A stretch of DNA of 64,000 nucleotides from Trichomonas vaginalis G3 (lineage: Eukaryota; Parabasalia; Trichomonadida; Trichomonadidae), in contig NC_067205.1 in NCBI RefSeq assembly GCF_026262505.1, positions 5,332,001 through 5,396,000 of the forward strand. Direction: 5' to 3'. Below the pieces are notes generated by a model. It did no database searches, was not told where the DNA came from, and saw only the letters and a list, made by a program, of their open reading frames with translations. Shown here piece after piece: positions 21,470-30,964 of the stretch (the stretch's first letter is position 1; each line of letters starts with the position of its first letter). A program made the translations under genes and the position numbers.

Positions 21470-21832
21470 ATGGACGCACAGAACTTAGCGAATGCACAGC
21501 AACCTGGACAACCAAACCCAGAGAATATTCCAAATGAAGTTAGAATACAAACTGCAATGGCAAACTATGGTCAAGTGCCAACAGATGTACAAATGCAAAC
21601 TGCCATGTCAAATGACGCTGCGTTAGGTTTGCCACCATGGTATGCAAATATGAGATGGAAAGAGTTTTATACAAACCCTGAAGTGGGATATAAACAACTT
21701 TATGCAGATGACGCGAACACAGGAGTTGACCCAGAATATGTTTTCTACCAGAGGAGAAACAGAATGTATGAGCTCCAGTTAAAGAATGCTATGGAACTCA
21801 ACAGGAAACGTAAGAGACTAGGCGGACATTAG
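21470..21832 (+). CDS. Hypothetical 120-residue protein of the virus-like element
   Basis: An open frame with a Gln/Asn/Pro-rich N-terminal third, an internal duplication (VRIQTAMANYGQ and VQMQTAMSND) and a basic C-terminus NRKRKRLGGH. The leader has the element pattern TTTTTATCTAATATTAA before ATG. Its position among small structural-type genes suggests a minor virion component, which is inference. Confidence 0.55.
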   Translation: MDAQNLANAQQPGQPNPENIPNEVRIQTAMANYGQVPTDVQMQTAMSNDAALGLPPWYANMRWKEFYTNPEVGYKQLYADDANTGVDPEYVFYQRRNRMYELQLKNAMELNRKRKRLGGH

Positions 21833-21850
21833 ATTTTTACATATAGTAAA

Positions 21851-22094
21851 ATGGGTTTCTTCAGTAAGATAGGAAACTTCTTTCGAAATGTTGGAAGAGG
21901 TATATGGAATGGAATAAAAAACCGTAGGAAGAGGAATTTGGAACGGTGTCAAAAATATTGGTAAAAGGGTAGGTCAGTTTGTTGGTATTATACCTAAAGA
22001 CCCTGAACCAGAAGAACAAGCTCCTGTTATACAACAGCCTGAACCTGCACCACAGTCTAGTTGGCAACCAAATCCAACACCTCAACCGTATTAA
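21851..22094 (+). pseudogene. Small amphipathic virion-type protein, fossil
   Basis: Starts MGFFSKIGNFFRNVGRGIW, an amphipathic Gly/Phe/Trp-rich helix like those of membrane-active minor capsid proteins of adenovirus-type viruses. The far end of the span is Pro/Gln-rich. It is not whole. The identification as a pVI-like protein is a guess from composition and position. Confidence 0.4.
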
Positions 22095-22097
22095 AAA

Positions 22098-22946
22098 TTA
22101 TATTTTTACCGTTCGATAGTAGTTGTATATGAAACTAAGTTCTAAGTAAAACGCATGGTATAATGGAATTATTCTTTTTCTTCCATCTGTAGTAAACCAT
22201 ACTTGAAAGTCTGAAATACTTCCACTTGGTGGTTCGTATAACTTTGTAGGTTTTTCGTAAAAGTCATTTGCTAAGCATAAGAAAGAGTTTTGGGCGCCAG
22301 AAAATGAAGCATGAACAATAATAGCATCTGGGTCGAAAATATTTTCATATGTTCCATTAGGGTTTTCGACTTCATAAAAGTCTGGGTGTACTGGATATGC
22401 TGCAGGCTGATTTAACATCCTCATAAATCTATACCATGCCAAGTTGTTATATTTTGTAGAAATATAAACGTTTTCTCCAAGGTCTTCTATTCTATTGATT
22501 TTAACAGTTGCATTTTTCCTGTCATAAATAATATCGAGATGGTACTCTCCTTCGTCAATGTTATACTGGTTTGCATATTCGAGATAGATATCGTTTATTT
22601 TTTCTTGAAAAGCTTGAAGAGTTGTTTCTAAGTTTACAAGCAAACTAACTTGTAAAAGTTTTCCCTGTTCAAATTTCTCATACATACGTTTTTCTTTGTT
22701 ATAGTATCGAACTTCAAAACCGACCGTAAATGGGAAACCATGTATGGCTTCTGAAATGAACTTCATTCTACGAAAGCCAATAGCTTTTGTGACAGATGGG
22801 TCTCTTAGCCATCTTAATGGGTAGTCAAAACGATAGCCTTCATGCTTTACGGTCTCTGTCTCAAACTTTTGACCGACATTAGTAAAAAGTTCATCTAATG
22901 GTTTAGTTGTAGCAACTCTTGAATTTTCTTTTTCTATTGAAAGCAT
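22098..22946 (-). CDS. Candidate minor structural protein, 282 residues
   Basis: A whole-looking ORF rich in beta-type sequence: FDYPLRWLRDPSV, AIGFRRMKF, then a C-terminal block IIVHASFSG, LCLANDFYEKP and FQVWFTTDGRKRIIPLYHAF that resembles the last strands of jelly-roll capsid proteins. A degraded paralogue lies at about 26660-27450, so the element once had two. It is divergent from the fibre gene across an 18-bp spacer. Family assignment would need a profile or structure search. Confidence 0.5.
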   Translation of the reverse strand: MLSIEKENSRVATTKPLDELFTNVGQKFETETVKHEGYRFDYPLRWLRDPSVTKAIGFRRMKFISEAIHGFPFTVGFEVRYYNKEKRMYEKFEQGKLLQVSLLVNLETTLQAFQEKINDIYLEYANQYNIDEGEYHLDIIYDRKNATVKINRIEDLGENVYISTKYNNLAWYRFMRMLNQPAAYPVHPDFYEVENPNGTYENIFDPDAIIVHASFSGAQNSFLCLANDFYEKPTKLYEPPSGSISDFQVWFTTDGRKRIIPLYHAFYLELSFIYNYYRTVKI

Positions 22947-22964
22947 ATTTTATCTAGAATAAAA
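22947..22964. promoter_or_regulatory. 18-bp bidirectional leader
   Basis: Only ATTTTATCTAGAATAAAA separates the start codons of the divergent structural gene and fibre gene. It is nearly palindromic around TCTAGA and fits the leader pattern found before most genes of the element. Confidence 0.55.
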
Positions 22965-24292
22965 ATGTCGAAAGATATTGCTTCCATGAGAGAAATACAA
23001 CACAACCGACAACTCATTATGCAAGCTCTAAATAAGAACACAACAAACTTTTCAAACTATTCTAAGATATCTGAGTCATTGAAAGAAGGAAACTTAAAAC
23101 TGACATTAAACCCAATGACAGATGAGTTTCTATTTCAAGACAAGAAGAACAATACTGTCTGTATAAATCCAACAAAAGGAACTTTAAACGAGAAACCTAT
23201 AAATGAACTTCTTTTGAAAGCAGATGTTGACAACAAAGCTGACAAAGAATATGTAGACGATGCAATAGCAAAAGAAGAAGAAAGAGCTAACAATGCTTAT
23301 GCAACAAAAGAACATACTCATCCTGAACTAGCAGACAAAACATATGTTGACAATAAAATGTCAAGTGAAGTGACAAGAGCTGAAAACGAATATTCTAAAA
23401 AGACTCATACACATTCTATATCTGAAATAACAGACTTACAAGAAACCTTAAACAGTAAAAGTGCCGTTGGACATACACATACCATTGCAAATATTACAAA
23501 CTTACAAGAAACCTTAAACAGGAAAAGTGCCGTTGGACATACACATTCTATATCTGAAATAACAGACTTAAACGTTAGCCTTGAAAAGAAAGCAGATAAG
23601 AACCATACACATACAAGTTTTACAACTGTTGCTATAGAAAGTATTGAAGGAACGGTTGACGTAACTGGTGGGGATGTATTATATTGTAAACCTCCTAACT
23701 TTCCACAAGGTTTAACATCGGATGACGACATAACGACGATGAGAAACATTAGATGTAAAGATGTTTATGTCATGAAGGATGAATATAATATTAAATTCAC
23801 TGCTCAAGATTTATATGACAAGAAAGCAGACAAAAAGAGCTTCAAACATTAAAGACAGAAATACTTCAAACATTATATCCTATAGGCTCTATTTATACGT
23901 CAATGAACTCAACAAATCCAGAAACAGTTCTGGGTTTTGGAACTTGGACTCAAATAGTCGACAGGTTTTTGTATTGTGCAAACTCTTCAAAGGAAACAGG
24001 TGGAAGTAAAACGATTTCAGGTGAAAATTTACCTGCACATAGTCACTACATAGATTTAAGTACATCTCAAGCAGGTTGGCATAAGCATAAATTTTGGGAT
24101 TGGTCGGCAATGACAAAAGGTAAAGGATATGATGTTAAAGACAACGTTCAGTTTGCTATAAATTGTTTCTGGGTAACACTCAGGGAGATGGAAACCATAC
24201 ACATCGCGTTTCAGGATATACGCAAACAACGGGACAAAGTAAAGAATACATGCCACCTTACATGACAGTTTACGCATGGTATAGAAATGCTT
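22965..24292 (+). pseudogene. Phage tail-fibre-like gene, fossil
   Basis: The first 295 codons contain repeated GHTHSISEITDLQETL-type units (about residues 130-220), KADKxYVDxA segments and a heptad-like helical start, as in trimeric fibres of bacteriophages. The downstream part of the span encodes a collar-type tip block: YPIGSIYTSMNSTNP, GFGTWTQI and LPAHSHYIDLS, the hallmark of phage receptor-binding tail proteins. The gene as a whole is broken. Its role would be host attachment. It shares a short bidirectional leader with the structural gene on the other strand. Confidence 0.75.
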
Positions 24293-24293
24293 A

Positions 24294-25242
24294 GTCGTCA
24301 TTTTCAACTTCTTTAGCATATTCGTCAGGAGTTGTCTTATATTTGTTAGGAACTGTCTTTGAAAGTATACCACCTTGAACTTTGACAAGTTTGAAACGAG
24401 GTCTGACAATAGTCGTTTTATCTTCTGCTTGCAGTCTGTACATTTTGCCATGTTTGCCTAAAACTTCATAATATTCTCTTGTATACTTTCTTCTATTTTT
24501 ACGAACACGAATGTGAGTACCTGTCGGGTTCCCATTGTTGTCATAGTCAATAGTATTTTCATATGGGTCGCGTTTAGGTATTTCTATTTTACTTTGTCAC
24601 CTTTCTGAAGTTTGAAGCCCGGCATTCTTTCTTGTTTGTCTCTTTTGACTAATTATTAAATATATAGTCTTTCTCTAAGTCAGGGTTTTTTCATTTCTTC
24701 GGGGGAGTGGTTTCCCAAACCTTTTTGTTTACGGCTATTGTAAATATTTAAAACTTGTCTCATCTTTGCCATGGAGAAGTGTCTATATTTGTCGTCATAT
24801 GACATTTCATTTGCTTCACCACCTTGTGGTTGGTTTAAGTCTCTTAACATTTTTATACAACCGTCAATGACACCAAGAGCAGAATGGTTTTGGTCGACAA
24901 TGAAATAGGTTTACATTTTTTGAACGCAGATAGTTTTTTACATCATCTGATTTGAAAGAACTTTCACAGTCAGATGTCAGTTTTGTTGGATGGTATTTGT
25001 CAACGAATATTGTCAAAGCAGTTTTCACATCTAAAATATTTTTGGACCATAATGGTATGGCTTCACAGTATCTTGTGTTTTGACCAACAAATATTAACCA
25101 GTATGGTGGTCCATCTGTTCTAACTCTCGGAATGTTTTCCAAGATATCCATAAACCAAGCATTTGGTGTTGAACTAAGATTTTTACCATGAGTGCTTTCT
25201 TTGTCGCTTTAGAAACATAGGGGTCCTTGTTTGGATTCGTCA
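24294..25242 (-). pseudogene. Retroviral-type (rve) integrase, fossil
   Basis: The DDE integrase core is recognisable: YWLIFVGQNTRYCEAIPLW with the first acidic region, TLTIFVDKYHPTKLTSDCES-type text around the second aspartate, and a following acidic stretch. The C-terminal part carries a basic, SH3/chromo-like segment (GTHIRVRKNRR, MYRLQAEDKTTIVRPRFK). In Polintons this enzyme inserts the element. It is broken at several points, so the copy cannot move by itself. Confidence 0.75.
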
Positions 25243-25260
25243 TTTTTTATCCTATAAGAA

Positions 25261-25663
25261 ATGGGTTTATTTTGGCGCATTAGCAGGAGTTGCATCCAGA
25301 TTTTTGCCCGCAGTGGGAACAATAGCCAGAGGTGTATTTGGAGTTGGAAGGAAGATTTTGAGTACATTAGGTATACTTAAAGAGAAAGCACAACCTATTA
25401 TACAAACTGTACAGAAAGGTTGGGATGTAGCACGAGATGCAACAAATCTTATTCCAAATCCTGAAACAAGAGGAAAAGTTCAAGGATGGATGGACAATGT
25501 AGGAAGACAAGCAGGAAACTATTATAACAAAGCAAATGACTACTATAACCAAGCAGGACACTATATGGACCAAGGTGAAAGATTCTTTAACAGAGGATAT
25601 AACCATGCACAACAATGGGTAAACAATAACCAACCTCAACCGCCTCAAACGTGGGGAATGTAA
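25261..25663 (+). pseudogene. Amphipathic small structural protein, fossil
   Basis: Most of the span encodes a helical Ala/Gly-rich and then Tyr/Asn/Gln-rich protein (ARGVFGVGRKILSTLGILK near the start, NYYNKANDYYNQAGHYMDQG in the middle, Pro/Gln tail). It resembles the product of 21851-22094 in composition and leader (TTTTTATCCTATAAGAA before ATG). It is not whole. It is likely a minor virion protein by position. Confidence 0.4.
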
Positions 25664-25682
25664 AGTTTTTTACTGAGATGAA

Positions 25683-25835
25683 ATGAACAATACAGCATTG
25701 AGACAAATGGGTTCAAGATGGATTTGTCGGCTTCCAGCAGTTACACAACGTGTTTGTCAAGTTCTTCCTATACCTCAGGAAGTTTTAGACCGACTTAAAA
25801 AACAACAACAACCAGTTGAAAACAAACCAAACTAA
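25683..25835 (+). CDS. 50-residue protein of the virus-like element
   Basis: A short ORF starting MNNTALRQMGSRWICRLPAV and ending in a Lys/Gln-rich tail. It is preceded by TTTTTTACTGAGATGAA, a leader repeated exactly before the next gene at 25855. The function is unknown; the shared leader is the main reason for calling it. Confidence 0.5.
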   Translation: MNNTALRQMGSRWICRLPAVTQRVCQVLPIPQEVLDRLKKQQQPVENKPN

Positions 25836-25854
25836 AATTTTTTACTGAGATGAA

Positions 25855-26430
25855 ATGACCGAAGAAGTTGAAACGGTAGATTTGACACCACAAACAAAAA
25901 GTTCAGAACCATTGTCAAAACCTGTCAAAGAACTTACAGATGAAGAGAAAATTCAATAATAGAAAGTGCCAGGTCTGGAAATACAACCCTAACTACAAAG
26001 TCACTTTTCATAAAAATGGAACGGCAAGTATCTCAAAAAAGAAACAGACTCTCACAAATAAAATATTGAAGTCTGAAGGAGCTTTCGAGACAACAGATGG
26101 AAAAGTTTACTTCACTGACCAACAGTTCATTATAGAACATCTCATTGACTTAGAGTCGAAATATTCTAAACTTTACAACAAACACAAAAAGTTGAAAGGA
26201 AAACAAAAACAAATGGCATATGATATTTATGAAGATGTTGACGACACAACTGTTCCTGCAAGTGAAGTAAAGTCAGAGAACCGAAAAGTGACGAAAAACC
26301 GATAGAAGAAGAAAACAAAAACTGAAGATAAACCAAAACCAAAGTTTAGTTGGAAACTAAACCAGTCAACCTTCATTAGCTGGTATGGGTTGGCGTCAAA
26401 GACTTATGGCAGCAGGCGGTTATGTTAAGT
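25855..26430 (+). pseudogene. Lys-rich gene of unknown function, fossil
   Basis: The span begins with an acidic stretch (MTEEVETVDLTPQ) after a leader identical to that of the gene before. It then has a Lys-rich part (NYKVTFHKNGTASISKKK, then a coiled-coil-like EHLIDLESKYSKLYNKHKKL) open over 121 codons at 25940-26305. It is not whole. No family was recognised. Confidence 0.4.
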
Positions 26431-26659
26431 AAAGAAAAAAATATTTTTTTTCTTTTTAAAATGCCCCCATATAGAATGGATAGAAATCTGCTAGAATAAA
26501 AGCAGAGTCTGCTAGAATAAAGCAGAGTTGGAAACTTGTTGTTAGATGAGAAATATGAAATGGCATACAATTTTAAAACAATATATTTTTACATATATTA
26601 AATGCTTCAGGCTGAAAAAAAAGAACAAAAGTAGCAGATAAAACCGTTAGACTATATCT

Positions 26660-27450
26660 TTACAAATGCTGGTAGGACTATTTCAATGAAAATTTCATCC
26701 CGAGTATACAGGTTTGACTATCCAATTCGTTGGCTTCAAAGTCCTTCAGATGCAAAGCAATAGGATTTAGAAGAGTTTTGTTTTCAAATAGAACTAACGC
26801 ATTTATGTTCGCAGTATATTTTCATGGGCAGTATAAAGGTTCTGATGGTCTAATAGACAAATTTGACGAAATGAGAATCTTTACAGTTCGTTCAGACGAA
26901 AGTCTTGAGAAAACTCTAAATGACTTTCAAACTCAAATGAACAAATATTATTGGAATTTCAGAAAAATACGACTCTTTACTAAATGGAACATACTATCTG
27001 AAACTAGAATATGACAAGATGAACTCCACCGTTTCATTTCAAAAGATTGAAATTAACCCTCCAAGAGATACAGAGTTTTTATTTTGGAAAGTAGACAACG
27101 TTCTTGGCACAATTTCTTCGTTACTAAACCAGAACGAACCATTACCACCAGATGGTCCATTTCAATTTATACTTCCACCAGCAGATTTGACAGTTTATAG
27201 AAACGTGTTTTGACCCTCAAAATGTTATGTGTCATGCAAGTTTCAGTTCAAGCAACAATAGTTTTCTATGTATGGTAAGGACTTTATGACTTTGCTTCTA
27301 AATTCTACGAACCACCTAGTAACAGTTTCTCTGACTTTCAAGTTTGGTTCACAACAAATGGTGTGCAACATATTATTCCATTGTACTATGACTTTTATCT
27401 CGAATTGTCTTTCATATATAACTACGGAAAAGTGCTGAAAAAGTATTGAA
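26660..27450 (+). pseudogene. Degraded paralogue of the 282-residue structural gene
   Basis: The segments AIGFRRVLFSNRT, LEKTLNDFQTQMNKYY and a 3' part with FSDFQVWFTT-type text align in order with the protein of 22098-22946. It is broken at several points. The intact copy is on the opposite strand 4 kb away. Confidence 0.6.
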
Positions 27451-27461
27451 AAATAATGTTT

Positions 27462-27497
27462 ATGTTAGCATGTTAGATCTAACATTTTTTCTAACAT
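27462..27497. promoter_or_regulatory. GATC-centred nested dyad (1)
   Basis: Outer arms ATGTTAG/CTAACAT enclose TGTTAGATCTAACA. It sits just after the 3' end of the degraded structural paralogue. The GATC is at 27476-27479. Confidence 0.6.
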
Positions 27498-27574
27498 CGT
27501 AGAAAACTCATGAAAACAATTTATTTTTGACACTTTCACAAAAAACATAAAAAAGTGAAGTTAAACGTTAAGGT

Positions 27575-27935
27575 TTACTGAACTGGTTGGATGTCGCCTT
27601 CACAGGTTATGTAGAATGGTTGACCCGAGAAGTGGAACAGTGCTCTGAGAATTTGTATAATTCGTGGAATTGGACTCTCTCTGTTTGGAAGTAGTATCCA
27701 AGGACGCTTGGCAAAGAACTTTATAATGGCTTCCTTCTTTGCTTGCTTTATGTCGTCGAAAGGAGTGTTTTCTGGTATTTGAATTGGAATTTCAGTCGAA
27801 GTCTCGAGATTCAAGGCAGCCCTTCCAGAAATAGTGGTGAACTTGACCTTGGGGCTTCATGACCTTGCGCAAGTAGTCTTTTACGCAGTCGTTTATTTAA
27901 ATTAGGTAAACTGCCTCGTCAAATCCTTCTGGCAT
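27575..27935 (-). pseudogene. Unknown gene starting MPEGFDEAVYLI, fossil
   Basis: Begins with MPEGFDEAVYLI; most of the span encodes IPIQIPENTPFDDIKQAKK and FFAKRPWILLPNRESPIPR-like text. Not whole. It is divergent from the proline-rich gene at 28264 across an iteron-like block, an arrangement repeated at 33175-33611. No family was recognised. Confidence 0.45.
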
Positions 27936-28263
27936 TCCGAGTCCTTCCATCCGACAGAAAAAGTTTTTCCCGACAACTGGAAAAAATTTTCCGGACAAAG
28001 GGAAAAATTTTTCCTTCCGACAGGAAGAACTCTTCCAGTTGTCCGTCCGTAAACCATTCAAATTTTCGAAAATTGAGAACTTTTTGGTCGAACTTCAGAA
28101 AAAGTTTTTCCTTCCAACAGAAAAAGTTTTTCCTTCCGACAGAAAAAGTTTTTCCTTCCGACAGAAAAAGTTTTTCCTTCCGACAGAAAAAGTTTTTCCT
28201 TCCAACAGGAAAAGTTTTTCCTTCCAACAGGAAAAGTTCTTCCTTCCGACAGGACACAAACGA
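27936..28263. repeat. Iteron-like block between divergent genes (1)
   Basis: About eleven copies of a 22-bp unit close to CTTCCGACAGAAAAAGTTTT surround a unique core of about 63 bp at 28023-28093 that contains the palindrome ATTTTCGAAAAT. Each unit has a TTCC-GACA-GGAA dyad. It lies exactly between two divergent start codons. Both strands have long ORFs through it because the repeat lacks stops; I regard those as artefacts. Confidence 0.7.
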
Positions 28264-28596
28264 ATGTCCCACGTCCCACCAACCCAGTCCATTCCCAAAC
28301 CAGAGGAACCTAAAGAACCACAACAGTCTCCTCAGCAACCTCAGTTCCAGCAAGTACCTCCGAATTTCTACCAATTTCCACCTCAAGGTTACTACCCACC
28401 ACAAGGCTTCCCGAACTACCCTCCTCTGCCTATGCCTTACTTCCCCAACCCTTGGATGTTCCAGCAATTCCAATCTCAATCCAAATCGAAGAGAGACCAA
28501 GAGTTCGATGAAGGTCTGAACCGCTTACGCAAAGATTATGCTACAGCTCCAATTGAGAGAAAGTTGTTCCCGGACCAAAAATATAATTTAGGGTAG
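28264..28596 (+). CDS. Proline/glutamine-rich protein, 110 residues
   Basis: The ATG at 28264 starts MSHVPPTQSIPKPEEPKEP, then a Pro/Gln/Tyr/Phe-rich middle (PPNFYQFPPQGYYPPQGF) and a charged helical C-terminus (DQEFDEGLNRLRKDYATAP). I chose this ATG because the same start is conserved in the second copy at 33534 and because the upstream open frame is only repeat sequence. It is probably a disordered structural or scaffold protein. The function is unknown. Confidence 0.55.
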   Translation: MSHVPPTQSIPKPEEPKEPQQSPQQPQFQQVPPNFYQFPPQGYYPPQGFPNYPPLPMPYFPNPWMFQQFQSQSKSKRDQEFDEGLNRLRKDYATAPIERKLFPDQKYNLG

Positions 28597-28598
28597 AT

Positions 28599-28612
28599 GG
28601 TTAGATCTAACC
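28599..28612. promoter_or_regulatory. GATC-centred dyad (2)
   Basis: GGTTAGATCTAACC directly after the stop of the proline-rich gene. The outer arms seen in the other copies are not obvious here. Confidence 0.5.
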
Positions 28613-28885
28613 TCTTGAATTTGTCAAGACTTCTTCGTAAATGTTTTGTCAAGACTTCATCGTAAATGTTTTGTCAAGACTTCATCGTAATGAGTGTAAA
28701 TGTTTTGTCAAGACTTCTTCGTAAATGTTTTGTCAAGACTTCTTCGTAAATGTTTTGTCATGACTTCATCGTACATGTTTTGTCAAGACTTCTTCATCGT
28801 AATGAGCGTAAATGTTTTGTCAAGACTTCTTCATCGTAATGAGTGTAAATGTTTTGTCAAGACTTCTTCGTAATGAGTGTAAAGG
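28613..28885 (+). repeat. About 25-bp tandem repeat, first block
   Basis: About ten copies of a unit containing AAATGTTTTGTCAAGACTTC with TTCGT or ATCGT ends. The same unit recurs at 29196-29356 and, inverted, at about 30575-30690. Confidence 0.85.
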
Positions 28886-28902
28886 ACCCAAAAATAAAGT
28901 TT

Positions 28903-28938
28903 ATGTTAGAATGTTAGATCTAACATATTTTCTAACAT
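28903..28938. promoter_or_regulatory. GATC-centred nested dyad (3)
   Basis: ATGTTAGAA ... TTCTAACAT outer arms around TGTTAGATCTAACA; GATC at 28917-28920. Confidence 0.6.
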
Positions 28939-28984
28939 GTTTTCTAACCTCATGAATTTTCCCGAAATAAAAAATAAAGTTAGT

Positions 28985-29197
28985 TTTATTTTGTATTTTT
29001 TGTATGTAAGATATGATTTCAGGGATTTTTTTGACGAAGTGTCAATGTTCACTTCGTCAAAAAATAACAGTTATCTAATGAAAAAGTGTCATTTTATTTT
29101 TTTATTTTGTATGTAAGATATGATTTCAGGGATTTTTTTGACGAAGTGTCAATGTTCACTTCGTCAAAAAATAACAGTTATCTAATGAAAAAGTGTC
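28985..29197 (+). repeat. 107-bp tandem repeat, two copies
   Basis: Each unit starts with TTTATTTTGTATGTAAGA, the leader of the KilA-N genes downstream, and includes the hairpin TTTGACGAAGTG/CACTTCGTCAAA. The same unit occurs nearly four times at 31625-32020. Confidence 0.85.
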
Positions 29198-29356
29198 ATG
29201 ATTTCATCGTAAATGTTTTGTCAAGACTTCTTCGTAAATGTTTTGTCATGACTTCATCGTACATGTTTTGTCAAGACTTCTTCATCGTAATGAGCGTAAA
29301 TGTTTTGTCAAGACTTCTTCGTAAATGATTTGTCAAGACTTCTTCGTAAATGTTTT
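29196..29356 (+). repeat. About 25-bp tandem repeat, second block
   Basis: About six copies of the AAATGTTTTGTCAAGACTTC-type unit, just before the 312-residue gene. Confidence 0.8.
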
Positions 29357-29463
29357 TTCACCTGTTTTTTCTAACCTCTTGAATTTTCATGAATTTTCCC
29401 GAAATAAAAAATAAAGTTAGTTTTATTTTTTTTATTTTTTTTATTTTGTATAAAAAAATAAAA

Positions 29464-30402
29464 ATGTCAACAATCGGCACAACAACACTTCAAACAACTA
29501 CAGCACCAAACTCTTTAGTCATGAATCCAACATCTATGTTAGTAGAGATGAAAAGCTTCATTCCTTCTTCATATACTTTCGAAACAAAAATCCAGAAGAT
29601 AAAGCAAGAACTTTTAACAAGTAATTTAGACTGTAGTGCGAAAGATGAAACAAATGAACAGTATCTTTATGAAATGGAGGACATTATTGACCATTTGCCT
29701 AAACTACCTGAAATCCAACAACAAAAACTCACTATTCCTGAATTCGATGAAATAGAAGTGAAACCAACTGACTCAGTAGAAATAAAGAAGTTCATTCGTA
29801 AGGTAAACTATGAGTTTCTAGGATTTCATTGCAACCATAAGGTTATGGACAAAGATTGCGACATGGTATATAAGAATGTTTCTGACATATATAAATCTGA
29901 AGAATTTAAGACCTACGACAACTTTGTTTCGTTAGTTGCTGAATGTGTATGGCAGATAAGAGATGAAGATAGAAGAGGTAAAGTATGGAACAAACAAATA
30001 AGACCCGCTATGTTTGAGATGAAGAGAGCAATTGACGCTTTAGTTGTTTTAGCTGGTAAGGTTTCAGAATATAACGCAAAAATGAACCCGCAATGTTCTA
30101 AATGTAAAGCAGCAATGAGGAGATATAACTACTCCGTCAAAGAGATAGAAAGAATGAGAAACGACTATGCTGACTTAAAGAAAGAAGCAGAGAAACCAGC
30201 AGAAGATAAAATGGACATGTTGACATTTCTGAACAAAAACTATCCAACAGCAGAAGATTTCCTTCTATCTGACGTCAAGAAGAAATATAAAGAAACTTTC
30301 GGCATTGTTAAAACATTCGATGTACTAAAAGAAGAAATAGAAGCTACAAAACTGTTTAAAGTCATGAACCATCGCAACATATACCATGTAAAACGCTTGT
30401 AA
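29464..30402 (+). CDS. 312-residue protein, candidate regulator of the virus-like element
   Basis: The ATG at 29464 follows a long T-rich leader like those of the KilA-N genes. The protein has a Thr-rich start, an acidic region, a possible zinc cluster (CSKCKAA near residue 215), a coiled coil (about 220-250) and a C-terminal helical block DVKKKYKETFGIVKTFDVLK. Part of that block is repeated as a non-coding piece at about 30490-30570. No family was recognised with certainty. Position and leader suggest a regulatory or DNA-binding role. Confidence 0.55.
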   Translation: MSTIGTTTLQTTTAPNSLVMNPTSMLVEMKSFIPSSYTFETKIQKIKQELLTSNLDCSAKDETNEQYLYEMEDIIDHLPKLPEIQQQKLTIPEFDEIEVKPTDSVEIKKFIRKVNYEFLGFHCNHKVMDKDCDMVYKNVSDIYKSEEFKTYDNFVSLVAECVWQIRDEDRRGKVWNKQIRPAMFEMKRAIDALVVLAGKVSEYNAKMNPQCSKCKAAMRRYNYSVKEIERMRNDYADLKKEAEKPAEDKMDMLTFLNKNYPTAEDFLLSDVKKKYKETFGIVKTFDVLKEEIEATKLFKVMNHRNIYHVKRL

Positions 30403-30421
30403 ATAGTTATGTGAGAAAACG

Positions 30422-30455
30422 TGTTAGAAAACATGTTAGATCTAACATTCTAACA
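30422..30455. promoter_or_regulatory. GATC-centred nested dyad (4)
   Basis: TGTTAGAA ... TTCTAACA outer arms and GTTAGATCTAAC inside, starting 20 bp after the stop of the 312-residue gene; GATC at 30439-30442. It is followed by AAAATATATTTTTG. Confidence 0.65.
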
Positions 30456-30574
30456 TAAAATATATTTTTGGTCATTTACAATGAAGTCTTGACAAAAACT
30501 ATCCAACAGCAGAAGATTTCCTTCTGTCTGACGTCAAGAAGAAGTATAAAGAAACTTTCGGCATTGTTAAAACA

Positions 30575-30690
30575 TTTACGAAGAAGTTTTGACAAAACAT
30601 TTACGTTCATGTTTGACAAAACATTTACGTTCATGTTTGACAAAACATTTACGAAGAAGTCTTGACAAAACATTTACGATGAAATCATGA
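30575..30690 (-). repeat. About 25-bp tandem repeat, inverted block
   Basis: Three to four copies of the unit on the opposite strand (TTGACAAAACATTTACG), so the repeat flanks the 312-residue gene in inverted orientation. Confidence 0.8.
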
Positions 30691-30700
30691 AAATTCACGA

Positions 30701-30734
30701 GGGTAGAAAACGTGTTAGATCTAACCTTCTACCC
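30701..30734. promoter_or_regulatory. GATC-centred nested dyad (5)
   Basis: The outer arms are GGGTAGAA and TTCTACCC instead of TGTTAGAA/TTCTAACA, so pairing is kept although the sequence differs. The inner arm is GTTAGATCTAAC; GATC at 30718-30721. Confidence 0.65.
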
Positions 30735-30884
30735 TAAAATATATTTTTGCTGAAAAATGACCAAAAATCTGAGTAAAATGGCATATGCTTGCTACCCTCG
30801 GAGAACCGAGGGTAGAGATTCCGTACGAAAATCATGAAGAACAGCGAGTACGTAAGAAAACGTAGTCGCCAAAACTCTATGAAA

Positions 30885-30964
30885 ACAGTGAGTTTCCTTA
30901 AGATAGAAAAAATAAAGTTAGTTTTATTTTTATTTATTTTTTTATTTTGTATGTAAGAACAGAA
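30885..30964 (+). promoter_or_regulatory. Shared leader of the KilA-N genes (1)
   Basis: A stretch of about 75 bp (TTCCTTAAGATAGAAAAAAT ... TTTATTTTGTATGTAAGA) is repeated almost exactly at 32245-32319, before the second KilA-N gene. It decides the start: the ATG at 30965 directly after it is preferred to the in-frame ATG within the leader. Confidence 0.6.

Noticed and set aside
27919-28500. Long ORFs on both strands through the iteron block, with repeats of SVGRKNFFCRKEKLFL or PTEKVFPSDRKSFSF type
   Set aside because: They are open on both strands only because the 22-bp unit has no stops; conserved ATGs lie just outside the block in both copies.
29086-29328. 80-codon ORF with repeated VLSRLLRK
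   Set aside because: Made of the 107-bp and 25-bp tandem repeats.
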